From the NCBI RefSeq assembly GCF_027620315.1, contig NZ_JAPNNL010000037.1, positions 1-46,754 of the forward strand: a DNA stretch of 46,754 nt, in the 5' to 3' direction. Positions 1 through 7,439 of the stretch are shown here, in pieces. This stretch comes from Nonomuraea corallina. GTDB taxonomy: Bacteria; Actinomycetota; Actinomycetes; Streptosporangiales; Streptosporangiaceae. Both the position numbers and the translations under genes were made by a program. The notes beneath the pieces were generated by a model. The model saw only the letters and a list, made by a program, of their open reading frames with translations. It did no database searches and was not told the origin of the DNA. Numbering within the stretch: position 1 is the stretch's first letter; each line of letters opens with the position of its first letter.

Positions 1-2
1 GG

Positions 3-539
3 TCAGGGCAGCCGGCCGACGTGGGCGAGCGCCTGCTTGAGCAGCACCCCCTGGCCGCCGGTCATCTCCTGCTGCACCATCGGCGAGGCCGCCTCCTCGG
101 GGGTGAACCACACCAGGTCCAGCGCGTCCTGCCGGGGGCGGCAGTCGCCGCGGACCGGCACGATGTAGGCCAGCGAGACCGCGTGCTGGCGCGGGTCGTG
201 GTAGGGCGTGACGCCGGGCGTCGGGAAGTATTCAGCCACCGTGAACGGCGCCGGCGACGCGGGCAGACTCGGCAGCGCCACCGGCCCGAGGTCCTTCTCC
301 AGGTGGCGCAGCAGGGCGTCGCGGATCCGTTCGTGGTGGAGCACCCGCCCGGAGACCAGGGCCCTGCTGACGGTCCCGTCGGGCGCGATGCGCAGCAGCA
401 GCCCGACGTGGGTCACCACGCCGGTGTCGTCCACCCGCACCGGAACCGCGTCGACGTACAGGATCGGCATGCGGCCGCGCACCGACTCGAGCTCCTCCGG
501 AGCGAGCCAGCCGGGCACGGTCTCGGTAATCTCGGTCAC
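3..539 (-). CDS. NUDIX hydrolase family protein (DUF4916-like)
   Basis: A complete 178-residue protein with an ATG start and a TGA stop at the window edge. The fold reads as a NUDIX-like module: an N-terminal strand pair (YVDAVPVRVDD, VGLLLRIAPDG), a central helix (HHERIRDALLRHLEKDLG) and a C-terminal part with YHDPRQHAVSLAYIVPV. The canonical NUDIX box GX5EX7REUXEEXGU is not intact, as is usual for the DUF4916 branch, so hydrolase activity is uncertain. It is divergent from the amylase gene, with about 80 bases between them that must hold both promoters. Family assignment is from memory of the sequence pattern; substrate unknown. Confidence 0.7.
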   Translation of the reverse strand: MTEITETVPGWLAPEELESVRGRMPILYVDAVPVRVDDTGVVTHVGLLLRIAPDGTVSRALVSGRVLHHERIRDALLRHLEKDLGPVALPSLPASPAPFTVAEYFPTPGVTPYHDPRQHAVSLAYIVPVRGDCRPRQDALDLVWFTPEEAASPMVQQEMTGGQGVLLKQALAHVGRLP

Positions 540-619
540 TAGCTGATCGTACTGTTCCCCGGATCGCGGCCGGTCGGCGGAGTCCGGAGCGCGGCGCGTG
601 TCGGCGTAGGCTCACCGGT

Positions 620-1891
620 GTGACGTGGTGGAAGCAGGGAGCCGTCTGGTGGCAGGTCTACCCGCTGGGTTTCACCGGCGCCGAGCCCGCGGCCCCGCCG
701 CCCGGCACGCCGGTTCGCCACCGGCTGCGGCACCTGGAGGCGTGGCTCGGCTACGCCGCCGAGCTGGGCTGCTCGGCGCTGCAGCTCGGCCCGATCTTCG
801 CCTCGGAGACGCACGGCTACGACACGCTGGACCATTTCCGCGTCGACCCCCGGCTCGGTGACGAGGCGGACTTCGACCGGCTGGTTCGCGCCGCCGGCGA
901 CCACGGGCTGCGGATCGTCCTGGACGGGGTGTTCAACCACGTGGGCAGGGGTCACCCGAGGTTCGCCGATCCGGGTTCGGCGCACTGGTTCGTGTCCCGG
1001 GACGGCGGCCACGCCACGTTCGAGGGCCACCACGGGCTGGTCGAGCTCAACCACGACCATCCCGAGGTCCTGGAGTACGTGGTCGGCGTCATGGACCACT
1101 GGCTGGACCGCGGAGCGTCCGGCTGGCGGCTCGACGCCGCGTACGCGATGCCCGCCTCCTTCTGGCACAAGGCGCTGACCCAGGTGCGCCCGCGCCACCC
1201 GGAGGCGTGCTTCGTCGGCGAGGTGATCCACGGCGACTACGCCGCCTACGTGGCCGGGAGCGGGCTGGACTCGGTCACCCAGTACGAGCTGTGGAAGGCC
1301 GTCTGGAGCTCGCTGAACGACCGCAACCTCTACGAGCTGGCCTGGGCGCTGGACCGGCACGACGCGCTGCTGGAGTCGTTCGTCCCGCTGACCTTCGTCG
1401 GCAACCACGACGTGACCCGGCTGGCGACCCGGCTCGACGACGAGCGCCACCTGGGTCACGCGCTGGCCGTGCTGTTCACCGTGGGCGGCGTGCCGAGCGT
1501 CTACTACGGCGACGAGCAGGGCCTGCGCGGGCTGAAGGAGGAGCGGCCGGGCGGCGACGACGCGATCAGGCCCGCCTTCCCCGCCACCCCCGAGGAGCTC
1601 GGCCCCGCCGGATGGCCGGTCCACCGGCTCCACCGGCGGCTGATCGCGCTGCGCCGGCGCAACCCGTGGCTGACCCTCGCCCGTACGACCGTGCCCCACC
1701 TGACCAACACGGCCATGGCGCTGGAGAGCACCGGCGACGGCAGGCTGCTGACCCTGCTGAACTCCGGACCGGAGCCCTACCGGTTCCCCCTGGACATCTC
1801 AGGTCTGGCGGTCGCCGAGAGCTCCGGCGCGGGCGCCGCCGACCCCCGGCTCGTGCCCGCGCACGGCTGGGCGATCCTCACCGCGGGCTGA
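620..1891 (+). CDS. GH13 alpha-amylase family protein
   Basis: A 423-residue (beta/alpha)8 glycoside hydrolase with all four GH13 signature regions: DGVFNH (about 102-107), GWRLDAA with nucleophile D172, FVGEV with acid/base E201, and FVGNHD with D264. A short C-terminal beta domain follows. No signal peptide is visible, so it is probably cytoplasmic and acts on maltodextrins or glycogen-derived alpha-glucans. The GTG start gives MTWWKQGAVWWQVYP, the normal N-terminal strand of the family. Its 3' end overlaps the convergent oxidoreductase gene by 14 bases. Exact specificity (amylase, glucosidase or transglycosylase) cannot be read from sequence alone. Confidence 0.92.
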   Translation: MTWWKQGAVWWQVYPLGFTGAEPAAPPPGTPVRHRLRHLEAWLGYAAELGCSALQLGPIFASETHGYDTLDHFRVDPRLGDEADFDRLVRAAGDHGLRIVLDGVFNHVGRGHPRFADPGSAHWFVSRDGGHATFEGHHGLVELNHDHPEVLEYVVGVMDHWLDRGASGWRLDAAYAMPASFWHKALTQVRPRHPEACFVGEVIHGDYAAYVAGSGLDSVTQYELWKAVWSSLNDRNLYELAWALDRHDALLESFVPLTFVGNHDVTRLATRLDDERHLGHALAVLFTVGGVPSVYYGDEQGLRGLKEERPGGDDAIRPAFPATPEELGPAGWPVHRLHRRLIALRRRNPWLTLARTTVPHLTNTAMALESTGDGRLLTLLNSGPEPYRFPLDISGLAVAESSGAGAADPRLVPAHGWAILTAG

Positions 1892-2771
1892 ACGTCTCGG
1901 CGTAGCCGTGCAGCGCGTCGACCGTGGCCGCCACGCTGGCGGCGGGCGGCTGGACGACGAACGAGGTGACGCCCGCCTCCGCCAGCCGGCCCAGGTGGTC
2001 GCGATGCTCCTCGACGGAGCCGCCGTCGATCAGGTATCGGTGCGCAGGGGTGCGCACCTGCACGTCGATCGCCTGCCCGGCCAGCTCGCGGACCTCCGCG
2101 ACGTGCCCGGCGAGCTGCCCGATCGTGGTGATCTGCGAGGTCCTGGCGGTACGGGCGCTCTCGGCGGTCGTCAGGAACGGGCTCCAACCCTGGTGACGGG
2201 CGGCCCGGCGGCGGGCCGTCGCGCTGTTGCCGCCGATCCAGATGGGCGGCCCGCCGGGCGTGTGCGGCGCCGGCAGGGCGGCCACGCCGCGCCCCTCGAA
2301 GATCGGCCCTGGGTGGTCGAACGGCACGGTCGTCCACACGCCCCGCATGACCTCGATCGACTCGTCGAAGCGGGCGTTGCGCTCGGCCAGGTCCACTCCC
2401 ATGGCCAGGAACTCCGAGCGCAGGTAGCCCGCCCCGGCCACCACGGTCAACCGCCCGGCCGACAGCAGGTCGACCGTGGCCAGGCTCTTGGCCAGCAGGA
2501 ACGGGTTGTGGTACGGCAGCACGAGCAGGTACGTCATCAGCCGGATCCGCTCCGACACGGCGGCGCAGTAGCTCAGCGCGGCGATCGGGTCCAGGCTCTC
2601 GTGGCCGCCGGCGTCGAGCCACTTCTTCGACGGCGCCGGATGCTCGGTGAACCCGACGGCGGCGAACCCGGCGTCCTCGGCCGCCCGCACCACCTGCCGC
2701 ATCCCGTCGGGACGGACCAGAGCGGGGTCGTAGCCGGGCACGCTGACCGGGTACTCGACGGTGAACTTCAC
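1878..2771 (-). CDS. LLM-class F420-dependent oxidoreductase
   Basis: A 297-residue luciferase-like monooxygenase-fold protein. Typical segments are the N-terminal MKFTVEYP strand, the ERIRLMTYLLVLPYHNPFLLAKSLATVD stretch, and GGPPIWIGGNS, which contacts the cofactor phosphate in this superfamily. Actinobacterial homologues of this length normally use coenzyme F420; that is inference. The start is GTG with GGAGGAG about 7 nt upstream. It is single and convergent with the amylase gene. Its promoter lies inside a 33-bp dyad (2796-2828), suggesting repressor control. The substrate is unknown. Confidence 0.85.
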   Translation of the reverse strand: MKFTVEYPVSVPGYDPALVRPDGMRQVVRAAEDAGFAAVGFTEHPAPSKKWLDAGGHESLDPIAALSYCAAVSERIRLMTYLLVLPYHNPFLLAKSLATVDLLSAGRLTVVAGAGYLRSEFLAMGVDLAERNARFDESIEVMRGVWTTVPFDHPGPIFEGRGVAALPAPHTPGGPPIWIGGNSATARRRAARHQGWSPFLTTAESARTARTSQITTIGQLAGHVAEVRELAGQAIDVQVRTPAHRYLIDGGSVEEHRDHLGRLAEAGVTSFVVQPPAASVAATVDALHGYAETFSPR

Positions 2772-2795
2772 GGGGGCTCCTCCGGGTGCCGACCT

Positions 2796-2828
2796 CGTCC
2801 ATCAGGTAAATCTTATAACTGATGGACG
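2796..2828 (-). promoter_or_regulatory. Operator-like dyad at the oxidoreductase promoter
   Basis: Perfect 10-bp arms CGTCCATCAG and CTGATGGACG flank a 13-bp AT-rich centre. On the minus strand the centre contains TATAAG, a good -10 hexamer for the oxidoreductase gene, about 25 nt upstream of its GTG. The geometry suits a dimeric repressor (TetR or GntR type) blocking the promoter. The binding protein is not encoded next door. Confidence 0.5.
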
Positions 2829-2897
2829 GTTGACGGGGGTGTGGGGGTTCGTCCCGAGTCTGGTGATCTACACTGTAAAGGCACCCGACTTGAATGG

Positions 2898-2927
2898 ATT
2901 TCTGCAAGAAATAAACCAGAATTCTGC
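2898..2927 (+). promoter_or_regulatory. Palindrome and 22-bp spaced TTCTGC repeats upstream of the RiPP locus
   Basis: ATTTCT-GCA-AGAAAT is a perfect 15-bp dyad at 2898-2912. Its TTCTGC (2900-2905) recurs at 2922-2927, 22 bp on, on the same DNA face. The region 2800-3030 is markedly AT-richer than its surroundings and holds no other gene. A plausible -35 TTGAAT lies at 2890-2895, but I cannot fix a -10. This is a candidate regulator site for the precursor peptide gene. Confidence 0.35.
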
Positions 2928-3031
2928 GACTTAGGGCATCAATAACCACACAGACCGTCATTGGGCCTCCCTGTTTCCGGCGATTCTCCTTACGATCACA
3001 TCGGCCAACACGATCTACGAAGGGATCGCGC

Positions 3032-3094
3032 ATGACGATCGAGATCAGGAAGGTCGAAGAGGTCGAGACCACCGGTAACAGCAACAGCTGCTGA
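3032..3094 (+). CDS. Putative RiPP precursor peptide (microcin C-like), 20 aa
   Basis: A short ORF preceded by GAAGGGA (3019-3025), spaced 6 nt from ATG. The product is an acidic leader, MTIEIRKVEEVE, and a small polar tail, TTGNSNSC. No in-frame ATG, GTG or TTG exists upstream before the AT-rich region, so the length is firm. A strong hairpin follows 6 nt after the stop, and an MccB-like E1 enzyme gene and a PqqD-M50 protease gene come next. The tail resembles the TGNAN end of E. coli MccA (MRTGNAN), but it ends in Ser-Cys instead of the invariant Asn of known MccA peptides. The product is inferred to be a modified peptide; the exact modification and export route are unknown. Confidence 0.7.
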   Translation: MTIEIRKVEEVETTGNSNSC

Positions 3095-3099
3095 CCGTC

Positions 3100-3125
3100 G
3101 CGGGGCCCCCTTCGCGGGGCCCCGC
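3100..3125 (+). terminator. GC-rich hairpin between precursor and enzyme genes
   Basis: GCGGGGCCCC and GGGGCCCCGC form a perfect 10-bp stem with a 6-nt loop, followed only by CCTT and no long U-tract. It begins 6 nt after the precursor stop. In RiPP operons such partial terminators or 3' stabilisers let the precursor mRNA greatly exceed that of the modifying enzymes. Confidence 0.65.
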
Positions 3126-3150
3126 CTTCATGCTGACGGGAGCCGCCCTC

Positions 3151-4200
3151 ATGCCCAGGATTCAGGTGAATCCAGCATTTCCCCTTTTCATTGATGACGC
3201 GCATGAGCAGGTGCGGCTGGGCGACTTCCCGCCGACCGGCCTGATCCTCGATCCGGCCGCCGCGCCGCTGCGCCGCCTCATCCGGCTGTGCGCCCGCGAG
3301 CCGGTCGAGCAGGCCGACCTGTACGCGCTGATCGGCGAGGTGCCCCCGCAGGAGATCGACGCGGCGGTGGCGCGGTTGCTGGAGGCCCGGGTCCTGGTCA
3401 CCGACGATGAGCTCGGCGCGCTGACGGCCGATACCGGACTCTCCCGCTTCGCGCTGTTCCTGTCCATGTTCCGGCCCGCGGCCGAGGTCACCGCCGCGCT
3501 CGGCGAGCTGCGCCGCGCCCACGTGGCGGTGCTCGGCGTCGGCGCGATCGGCGGGGCCGTGGCGCTCCAGCTCGCCACCGGCGGCGTCGGCCGGCTCACG
3601 CTCCTGGACCATGACCGGGTGGAGGAGAGCAACCTGCACCGCCAGCACCTGTACGCGGCGGACGACGTGGGCGAGCTCAAGACGGCGGCGGCCGCGCGGC
3701 GGCTGCGGGCGCACCGGCCGGACGTGCGGGTGGCCGTCGTGGACCGGCGCATCACCGGGCCGCAGGACGTGGTGACGGCCGCCGACCTCGTGGTCAACAC
3801 CGTCGACACGCCGCGGCCCGACATCGCCCGCTGGGTGAACCGGGCCTGTGTGGAGGCCGGGGTGCCGTTCGTGACGGGCGGGTTCAACCAGCACGTCGGC
3901 CTGGCCGGGCCGCTCGTGGTGCCCGGCAAGACGGGCTGTCTGGCCTGCCAGGAACGGTCGCTGGCCGCCCGGTACGGCAGCGCGGAGCTGCCCGTCGGCG
4001 ACAACCCGGAGCGGGTGATCCCGTCCTTCGGGCCGCTGTGCCAGATCGTGTCCGGGATGCTGGCCTCCGAGGTGATCCGCTATCTGGCGGGCGCCGGGGT
4101 CCCGGCGGTCGAGGGGTGCGGCGTCTGGCTCGACCTGCTGACGCTGACCACCACGATCAGGGAGTTCCCCCGCTACGACGGGTGCGGGGTCTGCGGGTGA
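3151..4200 (+). CDS. MccB/ThiF-like E1 adenylating enzyme (RiPP maturation)
   Basis: A 349-residue E1-superfamily enzyme, nearly the length of E. coli MccB (350). Residues 1-95 form a winged-helix-like peptide-clamp/RRE-type domain. A Rossmann ATP site GVGAIGG (129-135) follows, then the NLHRQ motif whose Arg contacts ATP, and the stretch VVPGKTGCLACQ. The Zn-binding cysteines are C263/C266 and C345/C348 (CGVCG at the very C-terminus, as in MccB). It would adenylate the precursor's C-terminal carboxylate or an Asn. The ATG at 3151 is preferred, with GGGAG 8 nt upstream; an in-frame ATG at 3130 abuts the hairpin. The stop overlaps the protease start (GTGA). A TOMM-type partner protein is the alternative. 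Confidence 0.85.
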   Translation: MPRIQVNPAFPLFIDDAHEQVRLGDFPPTGLILDPAAAPLRRLIRLCAREPVEQADLYALIGEVPPQEIDAAVARLLEARVLVTDDELGALTADTGLSRFALFLSMFRPAAEVTAALGELRRAHVAVLGVGAIGGAVALQLATGGVGRLTLLDHDRVEESNLHRQHLYAADDVGELKTAAAARRLRAHRPDVRVAVVDRRITGPQDVVTAADLVVNTVDTPRPDIARWVNRACVEAGVPFVTGGFNQHVGLAGPLVVPGKTGCLACQERSLAARYGSAELPVGDNPERVIPSFGPLCQIVSGMLASEVIRYLAGAGVPAVEGCGVWLDLLTLTTTIREFPRYDGCGVCG

Positions 4201-5267
4201 ACACCGATCTGTCCTTCCTGACGGTGGTGGCCGACGGGCCGGACGACTACGTGATCGGCAACGGGGAGACGTTCGTGCACGTCCCGGCCGTGGCGGCGGC
4301 CGTGGTGGCGGCGCTCGACGGCACCCGCACGGTGGCGCAGGCGCGCGAGCGGGTGCGGGCCGAACGCGGCGTGGACGTGGACGTGGCCGCCTTCGTGGGC
4401 GGGCTGGAGGGGGCGGGGCTGCTGCGGCGGGCCGGACGGGCGCCGAACGTGTGGGACCGGATCCGTCCGCGGCACGTGGCCTGGTTCTTCTCCCGTCCCG
4501 CCGATGTGGCGCTGCTGCTGCTCACCGGGTGCGCGCTGGCGGCCGCGGTGGCCGAGCCTCGGGTGCGGCCCGACGTGACGGCGCTGGTGTGGACGGGGAG
4601 CCTGACGTTCACGCTGGCGTTCGCCGCCGGATCGTGGATCCTGGTCTTCCTGCACGAACTGGGCCACATCGCCGCCGCGCGCTCGCTGGGCGTGCGGGCC
4701 GAGCTGTCGCTGGGCACCCGGCTGCAGTTCCTGGTGGTGCAGACCCGGATGACCGGGGTGTGGGGGGTGCCGCGGCGGGCCCGCTACCGGGCCTACCTGG
4801 CGGGGATGCGGGTCGACTGGACGCTCATCTGCCTGTCGGCGTGCGTCCTGTACGCGACCGAGGCGGCGCTCGCCCGGCTGGTGATGGTCATCTGCCTGGC
4901 GCAGGTGGTCTGGCAGTTCCTGTTCTTCATGCGTACGGACGTGTACTACGTGTTCGCCAACGCCGGCGGGAACAAGAACCTCATGGCCGACGCGCAGGCG
5001 TACCTGCGCGGGCGGGGCGGCGGGGCGCGGTGGAGCGTGCGCGTGTACGCCTGGTTCCTGGTCGTGGGACGGGTGCTGGGGCTGGCGTTCTTCGCGTTCT
5101 ACACGGTGCCGATCACGGTGGCGGTGTGCGGGCGGGCGGCGGCGGAGCTGGCGGCCGGGTCATGGTGGGAACCGATGACCACTCTTGCGGTGATAAGCGT
5201 CGGATGGGTGCTTTATCTCGTGATTCTGGCCCGCCGTTCTCTCCGGTGGATTCGCCGCTTTTCGTGA
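4197..5267 (+). CDS. PqqD-like domain fused to M50 zinc metalloprotease
   Basis: A 356-residue membrane protein. Residues 1-85 read as a PqqD/RRE fold (FVHVPAVAAAVVAALDGTRTVAQARERV...GLLRRAG), the domain that grips leader peptides. The rest is a site-2-protease-like M50 domain with several membrane segments: zinc motif HELGH (H153, E154, H157) and a distal DVYY motif with probable third ligand D248. It resembles the 'peptide zinc metalloprotease' proteins of other RiPP clusters such as YydH. It starts at GTG overlapping the E1 stop by 4 nt, so the two are translationally coupled. The probable role is leader removal or peptide processing in the membrane. Whether it also aids export is unknown. 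Confidence 0.85.
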   Translation: MNTDLSFLTVVADGPDDYVIGNGETFVHVPAVAAAVVAALDGTRTVAQARERVRAERGVDVDVAAFVGGLEGAGLLRRAGRAPNVWDRIRPRHVAWFFSRPADVALLLLTGCALAAAVAEPRVRPDVTALVWTGSLTFTLAFAAGSWILVFLHELGHIAAARSLGVRAELSLGTRLQFLVVQTRMTGVWGVPRRARYRAYLAGMRVDWTLICLSACVLYATEAALARLVMVICLAQVVWQFLFFMRTDVYYVFANAGGNKNLMADAQAYLRGRGGGARWSVRVYAWFLVVGRVLGLAFFAFYTVPITVAVCGRAAAELAAGSWWEPMTTLAVISVGWVLYLVILARRSLRWIRRFS

Positions 5268-5357
5268 CGCCATGAGGAAGCCAATATTTCCTCTTTTATG
5301 GCGGTAATTCCGCGTACCCCGTTGACCGGTTCCTGGCCGGAAGATGACCGAAACTGA

Positions 5358-5393
5358 TCATCGTTTGGCCCAACTTCGCGGGACCGAAAACCC
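5358..5393 (+). promoter_or_regulatory. Degenerate DevR-type box pair upstream of narK-like gene
   Basis: TCATC-GTTT-GGCCC (5358-5371) and GGGAC-CGAA-AACCC (5380-5393) start 22 bp apart, the spacing seen repeatedly in the downstream island. Each has one good half-site. The second ends 53 nt before the transporter ATG. The rest of 5268-5446 shows a weak GAGGAA/TTCCTC hairpin (5274-5293) after the protease gene and nothing else clear. Confidence 0.4.
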
Positions 5394-5446
5394 GTCAGCG
5401 GGCATGGGAGGGCGGGAAGGCCGTTCTCCTGGAGGTGGACTCCACC

Positions 5447-6658
5447 ATGCCCGCCGCACCACCCGCCGCCACCGGAACGACCACCGCCGGCCGCGCCACC
5501 GCGCTGACCCTGGCCACCCTCGCGTTCGCGGTGAACTTCTGGGCCTGGGCGCTGCTCAGCCCCCTGGGCCCCGTCTACCAGGAGTCGCTGGGGCTCACCG
5601 CCGGCGCGGTGTCGGTGCTGGTCGCCATCCCGGTGATCGTCGGATCGCTGGGCCGGATCGTGCTGGGCGCGCTGACCGACCGCTACGGCGGCCGGCTGGT
5701 GTTCGGGGTGGCGTCGCTGATCGGCGTGATCCCGGTGGTGTTCCTCGCCTTCGCCGACACCTACCCCCTGCTGCTGGTGGGAGGGCTGCTGCTGGGCATC
5801 ACCGGCGCCACGTTCGCGATCGGCGTCCCGTTCGTCAACGCGTGGTTCCCTCCGGAGCGTCGCGGACTGGCGCTGGGCGTCTTCGGCATGGGCAACATCG
5901 GCACGGCCATCTCGGGCTTCGCCACGCCCTGGCTGGCCGACCAGTTCGGTCGCCGCGCCCCCTTCTACGTGGTCGCGGCGGCCCTCGCCGTGACGGGCGT
6001 GGTCTTCCTGCTGGTCGGCCGGGACGCGCCCGGCACCAAGCCGGCGGCCGAGCCGTTCCTCAAGAGGTTCACCGACGCCGCCCGGATGCGGGTGACCGTG
6101 GAGCTGGCCGGCATGTACGCGCTGACCTTCGGCGGTTTCGTCGCCTTCGGCGTCTACCTGCCGCTGTACCTGGAGAGCGTGTACGGGCTGACGGTGGCCG
6201 ACGCGGCGGCCCGCTCGGCCGGGTTCGTGGTGCTGGCCACGCTGGCCCGTCCGGTGGGCGGCTGGCTGTCGGACCGGATCGGCGGCGAGGTGGTGCTGTC
6301 GTACGCGCTGGCGGTGGTGGTCGTCTGCGCGATCGTGGTCTCGTTCGCGCCCGGCATGCCGGTGGCGACGGCCGGGTTCCTGGCGATGGCGGTGGCGCTG
6401 GGGCTGGGCAACGGCGCGGTGTTCGCGGTGCTGGGCCGGGCCGTGCCGGTCGCGATGGTCGGCAGCGCCACCGGTGTGGTGGGCGCGGCCGGCGGGCTCG
6501 GCGGGTTCCTGCCGCCGATCGTGATGGGGCTGATCTACCAGGCGACCGGATCGTACGCGATCGGGCTCATGCTGCTGGCGGCGGTGGCGTGCGGGGCCTT
6601 CGTCTACTCCTGGTTCGTCCTGCGCGCCCGCGCGCGGCGCTCATCAACCGACCGGTGA
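5447..6658 (+). CDS. NarK-type nitrate/nitrite transporter (MFS)
   Basis: A 403-residue, 12-helix major facilitator. NNP-family marks are GRIVLGALTDRYGGR between helices 2 and 3, GATFAIGVPFVNAWFPPERRGLALGVFGMGNIG (helix 5), and GVVGAAGGLGGFLPP in the second half, a nitrate-signature-like glycine run. It would exchange or import nitrate/nitrite in the cytoplasmic membrane. ATG 5447 is preferred, 11 nt after GGAGG; an in-frame GTG at 5435 overlaps that ribosome site. A box pair upstream ties it to the dormancy island, as narK2 is in the mycobacterial DosR regulon. It follows the RiPP protease, so a role as peptide exporter cannot be fully excluded. Confidence 0.8.
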   Translation: MPAAPPAATGTTTAGRATALTLATLAFAVNFWAWALLSPLGPVYQESLGLTAGAVSVLVAIPVIVGSLGRIVLGALTDRYGGRLVFGVASLIGVIPVVFLAFADTYPLLLVGGLLLGITGATFAIGVPFVNAWFPPERRGLALGVFGMGNIGTAISGFATPWLADQFGRRAPFYVVAAALAVTGVVFLLVGRDAPGTKPAAEPFLKRFTDAARMRVTVELAGMYALTFGGFVAFGVYLPLYLESVYGLTVADAAARSAGFVVLATLARPVGGWLSDRIGGEVVLSYALAVVVVCAIVVSFAPGMPVATAGFLAMAVALGLGNGAVFAVLGRAVPVAMVGSATGVVGAAGGLGGFLPPIVMGLIYQATGSYAIGLMLLAAVACGAFVYSWFVLRARARRSSTDR

Positions 6659-7333
6659 CGGCGCCGGCGGACGCGCGAGTCTCCAGCCGGTGAGGCCCAG
6701 CCAGACGGTCAGGAGCGCCTGGAGGGGGAAGACGAGCGCGGGCCCGAGGACCCAGGGAAAGGACCCGGCGAGCTGGGCCAGGCCCGCGACCACGCCCACG
6801 ATCACGGCCGCGCGGCCCCAGCCGGCCTTGCGCATCGCCGCCGCCAGGACGAGAAGGGCGCATCCCCACAACAGCGCCACCAGATGGACGCCGCCGTAGT
6901 ACAGGACCACCACCAGCGCCAGCGTCGGCGGATCGTCCAGTTCGATCCCGTACGCCGGATACACCAGACGACCGTGGACGACGACCAGCAGCATGCCGAC
7001 CGGCACCGTCAGGCCCAGCAGCGCGCAGCCGGACGCGGCCCCGAGCCCGTCCGAGCCCCGTAACGCGCGGTACAGGGCCAGAACCGCGGGGATGAGCGCG
7101 ACAGCTCCCACCGCGAGGATCTCGTTCGTCGCCATCAGCGCGACCCGATGCGCTTCCACCCACTCCGGCAGCCGGGACGGTTCGGCCGGAGGCTCCTGGA
7201 CGACGAGATCCAGAACCGCCTTGACCAGGTGCAGACCGCCGGCGACGGCGCAGAAGACTCCCCCCGGCACACTGCCGCGGGTCGTGCGGGAAGCGTGGTC
7301 GGCGGACAGTCGGCCGTTCATGACCGAGATCAT
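6644..7333 (-). CDS. Hypothetical multi-pass membrane protein
   Basis: A 229-residue integral membrane protein with about six hydrophobic segments (for example GGVFCAVAGGLHLVKAVLDLV, ALIPAVLALYRAL, GVHLVALLWGCALLVLAAAM). It has no motif I recognise; the pattern resembles actinobacterial DUF4386-like proteins. The start is taken at ATG 7333 (MISVMNGRLSADH). A longer reading to 7489 would run through the box array and has atypical Arg/Pro-rich composition. No clear Shine-Dalgarno precedes it. Its 3' end overlaps the transporter stop by 15 bases, convergently. It is divergent from the universal stress gene and may share the box array between them. Confidence 0.7.
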   Translation of the reverse strand: MISVMNGRLSADHASRTTRGSVPGGVFCAVAGGLHLVKAVLDLVVQEPPAEPSRLPEWVEAHRVALMATNEILAVGAVALIPAVLALYRALRGSDGLGAASGCALLGLTVPVGMLLVVVHGRLVYPAYGIELDDPPTLALVVVLYYGGVHLVALLWGCALLVLAAAMRKAGWGRAAVIVGVVAGLAQLAGSFPWVLGPALVFPLQALLTVWLGLTGWRLARPPAPSPVG

Positions 7334-7439
7334 CGCATACACCCAGAGTCGAGCGGCAATCCAGCGGAACGCCCCGTTCCGTCCGCGAGCGTCCAGGGGT
7401 GTCCGAGGGCCGTCACGTGGGCGTCGGAGGACCGTCCGG

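Noticed and set aside
2894..2914. ATG-led six-codon ORF (MDFCKK) as alternative precursor
   Set aside because: No Shine-Dalgarno; lies inside the palindrome region. The ORF at 3032 has all expected signals.
1777..3894. 705-codon minus-strand frame covering the RiPP precursor and E1 region
   Set aside because: Crosses real genes on both strands and a clear intergenic region; no domain features.
5272..5307. Eleven-codon ORF MRKPIFPLLWR after the protease gene
   Set aside because: No ribosome site and coincides with a weak hairpin; not supported as a peptide gene.
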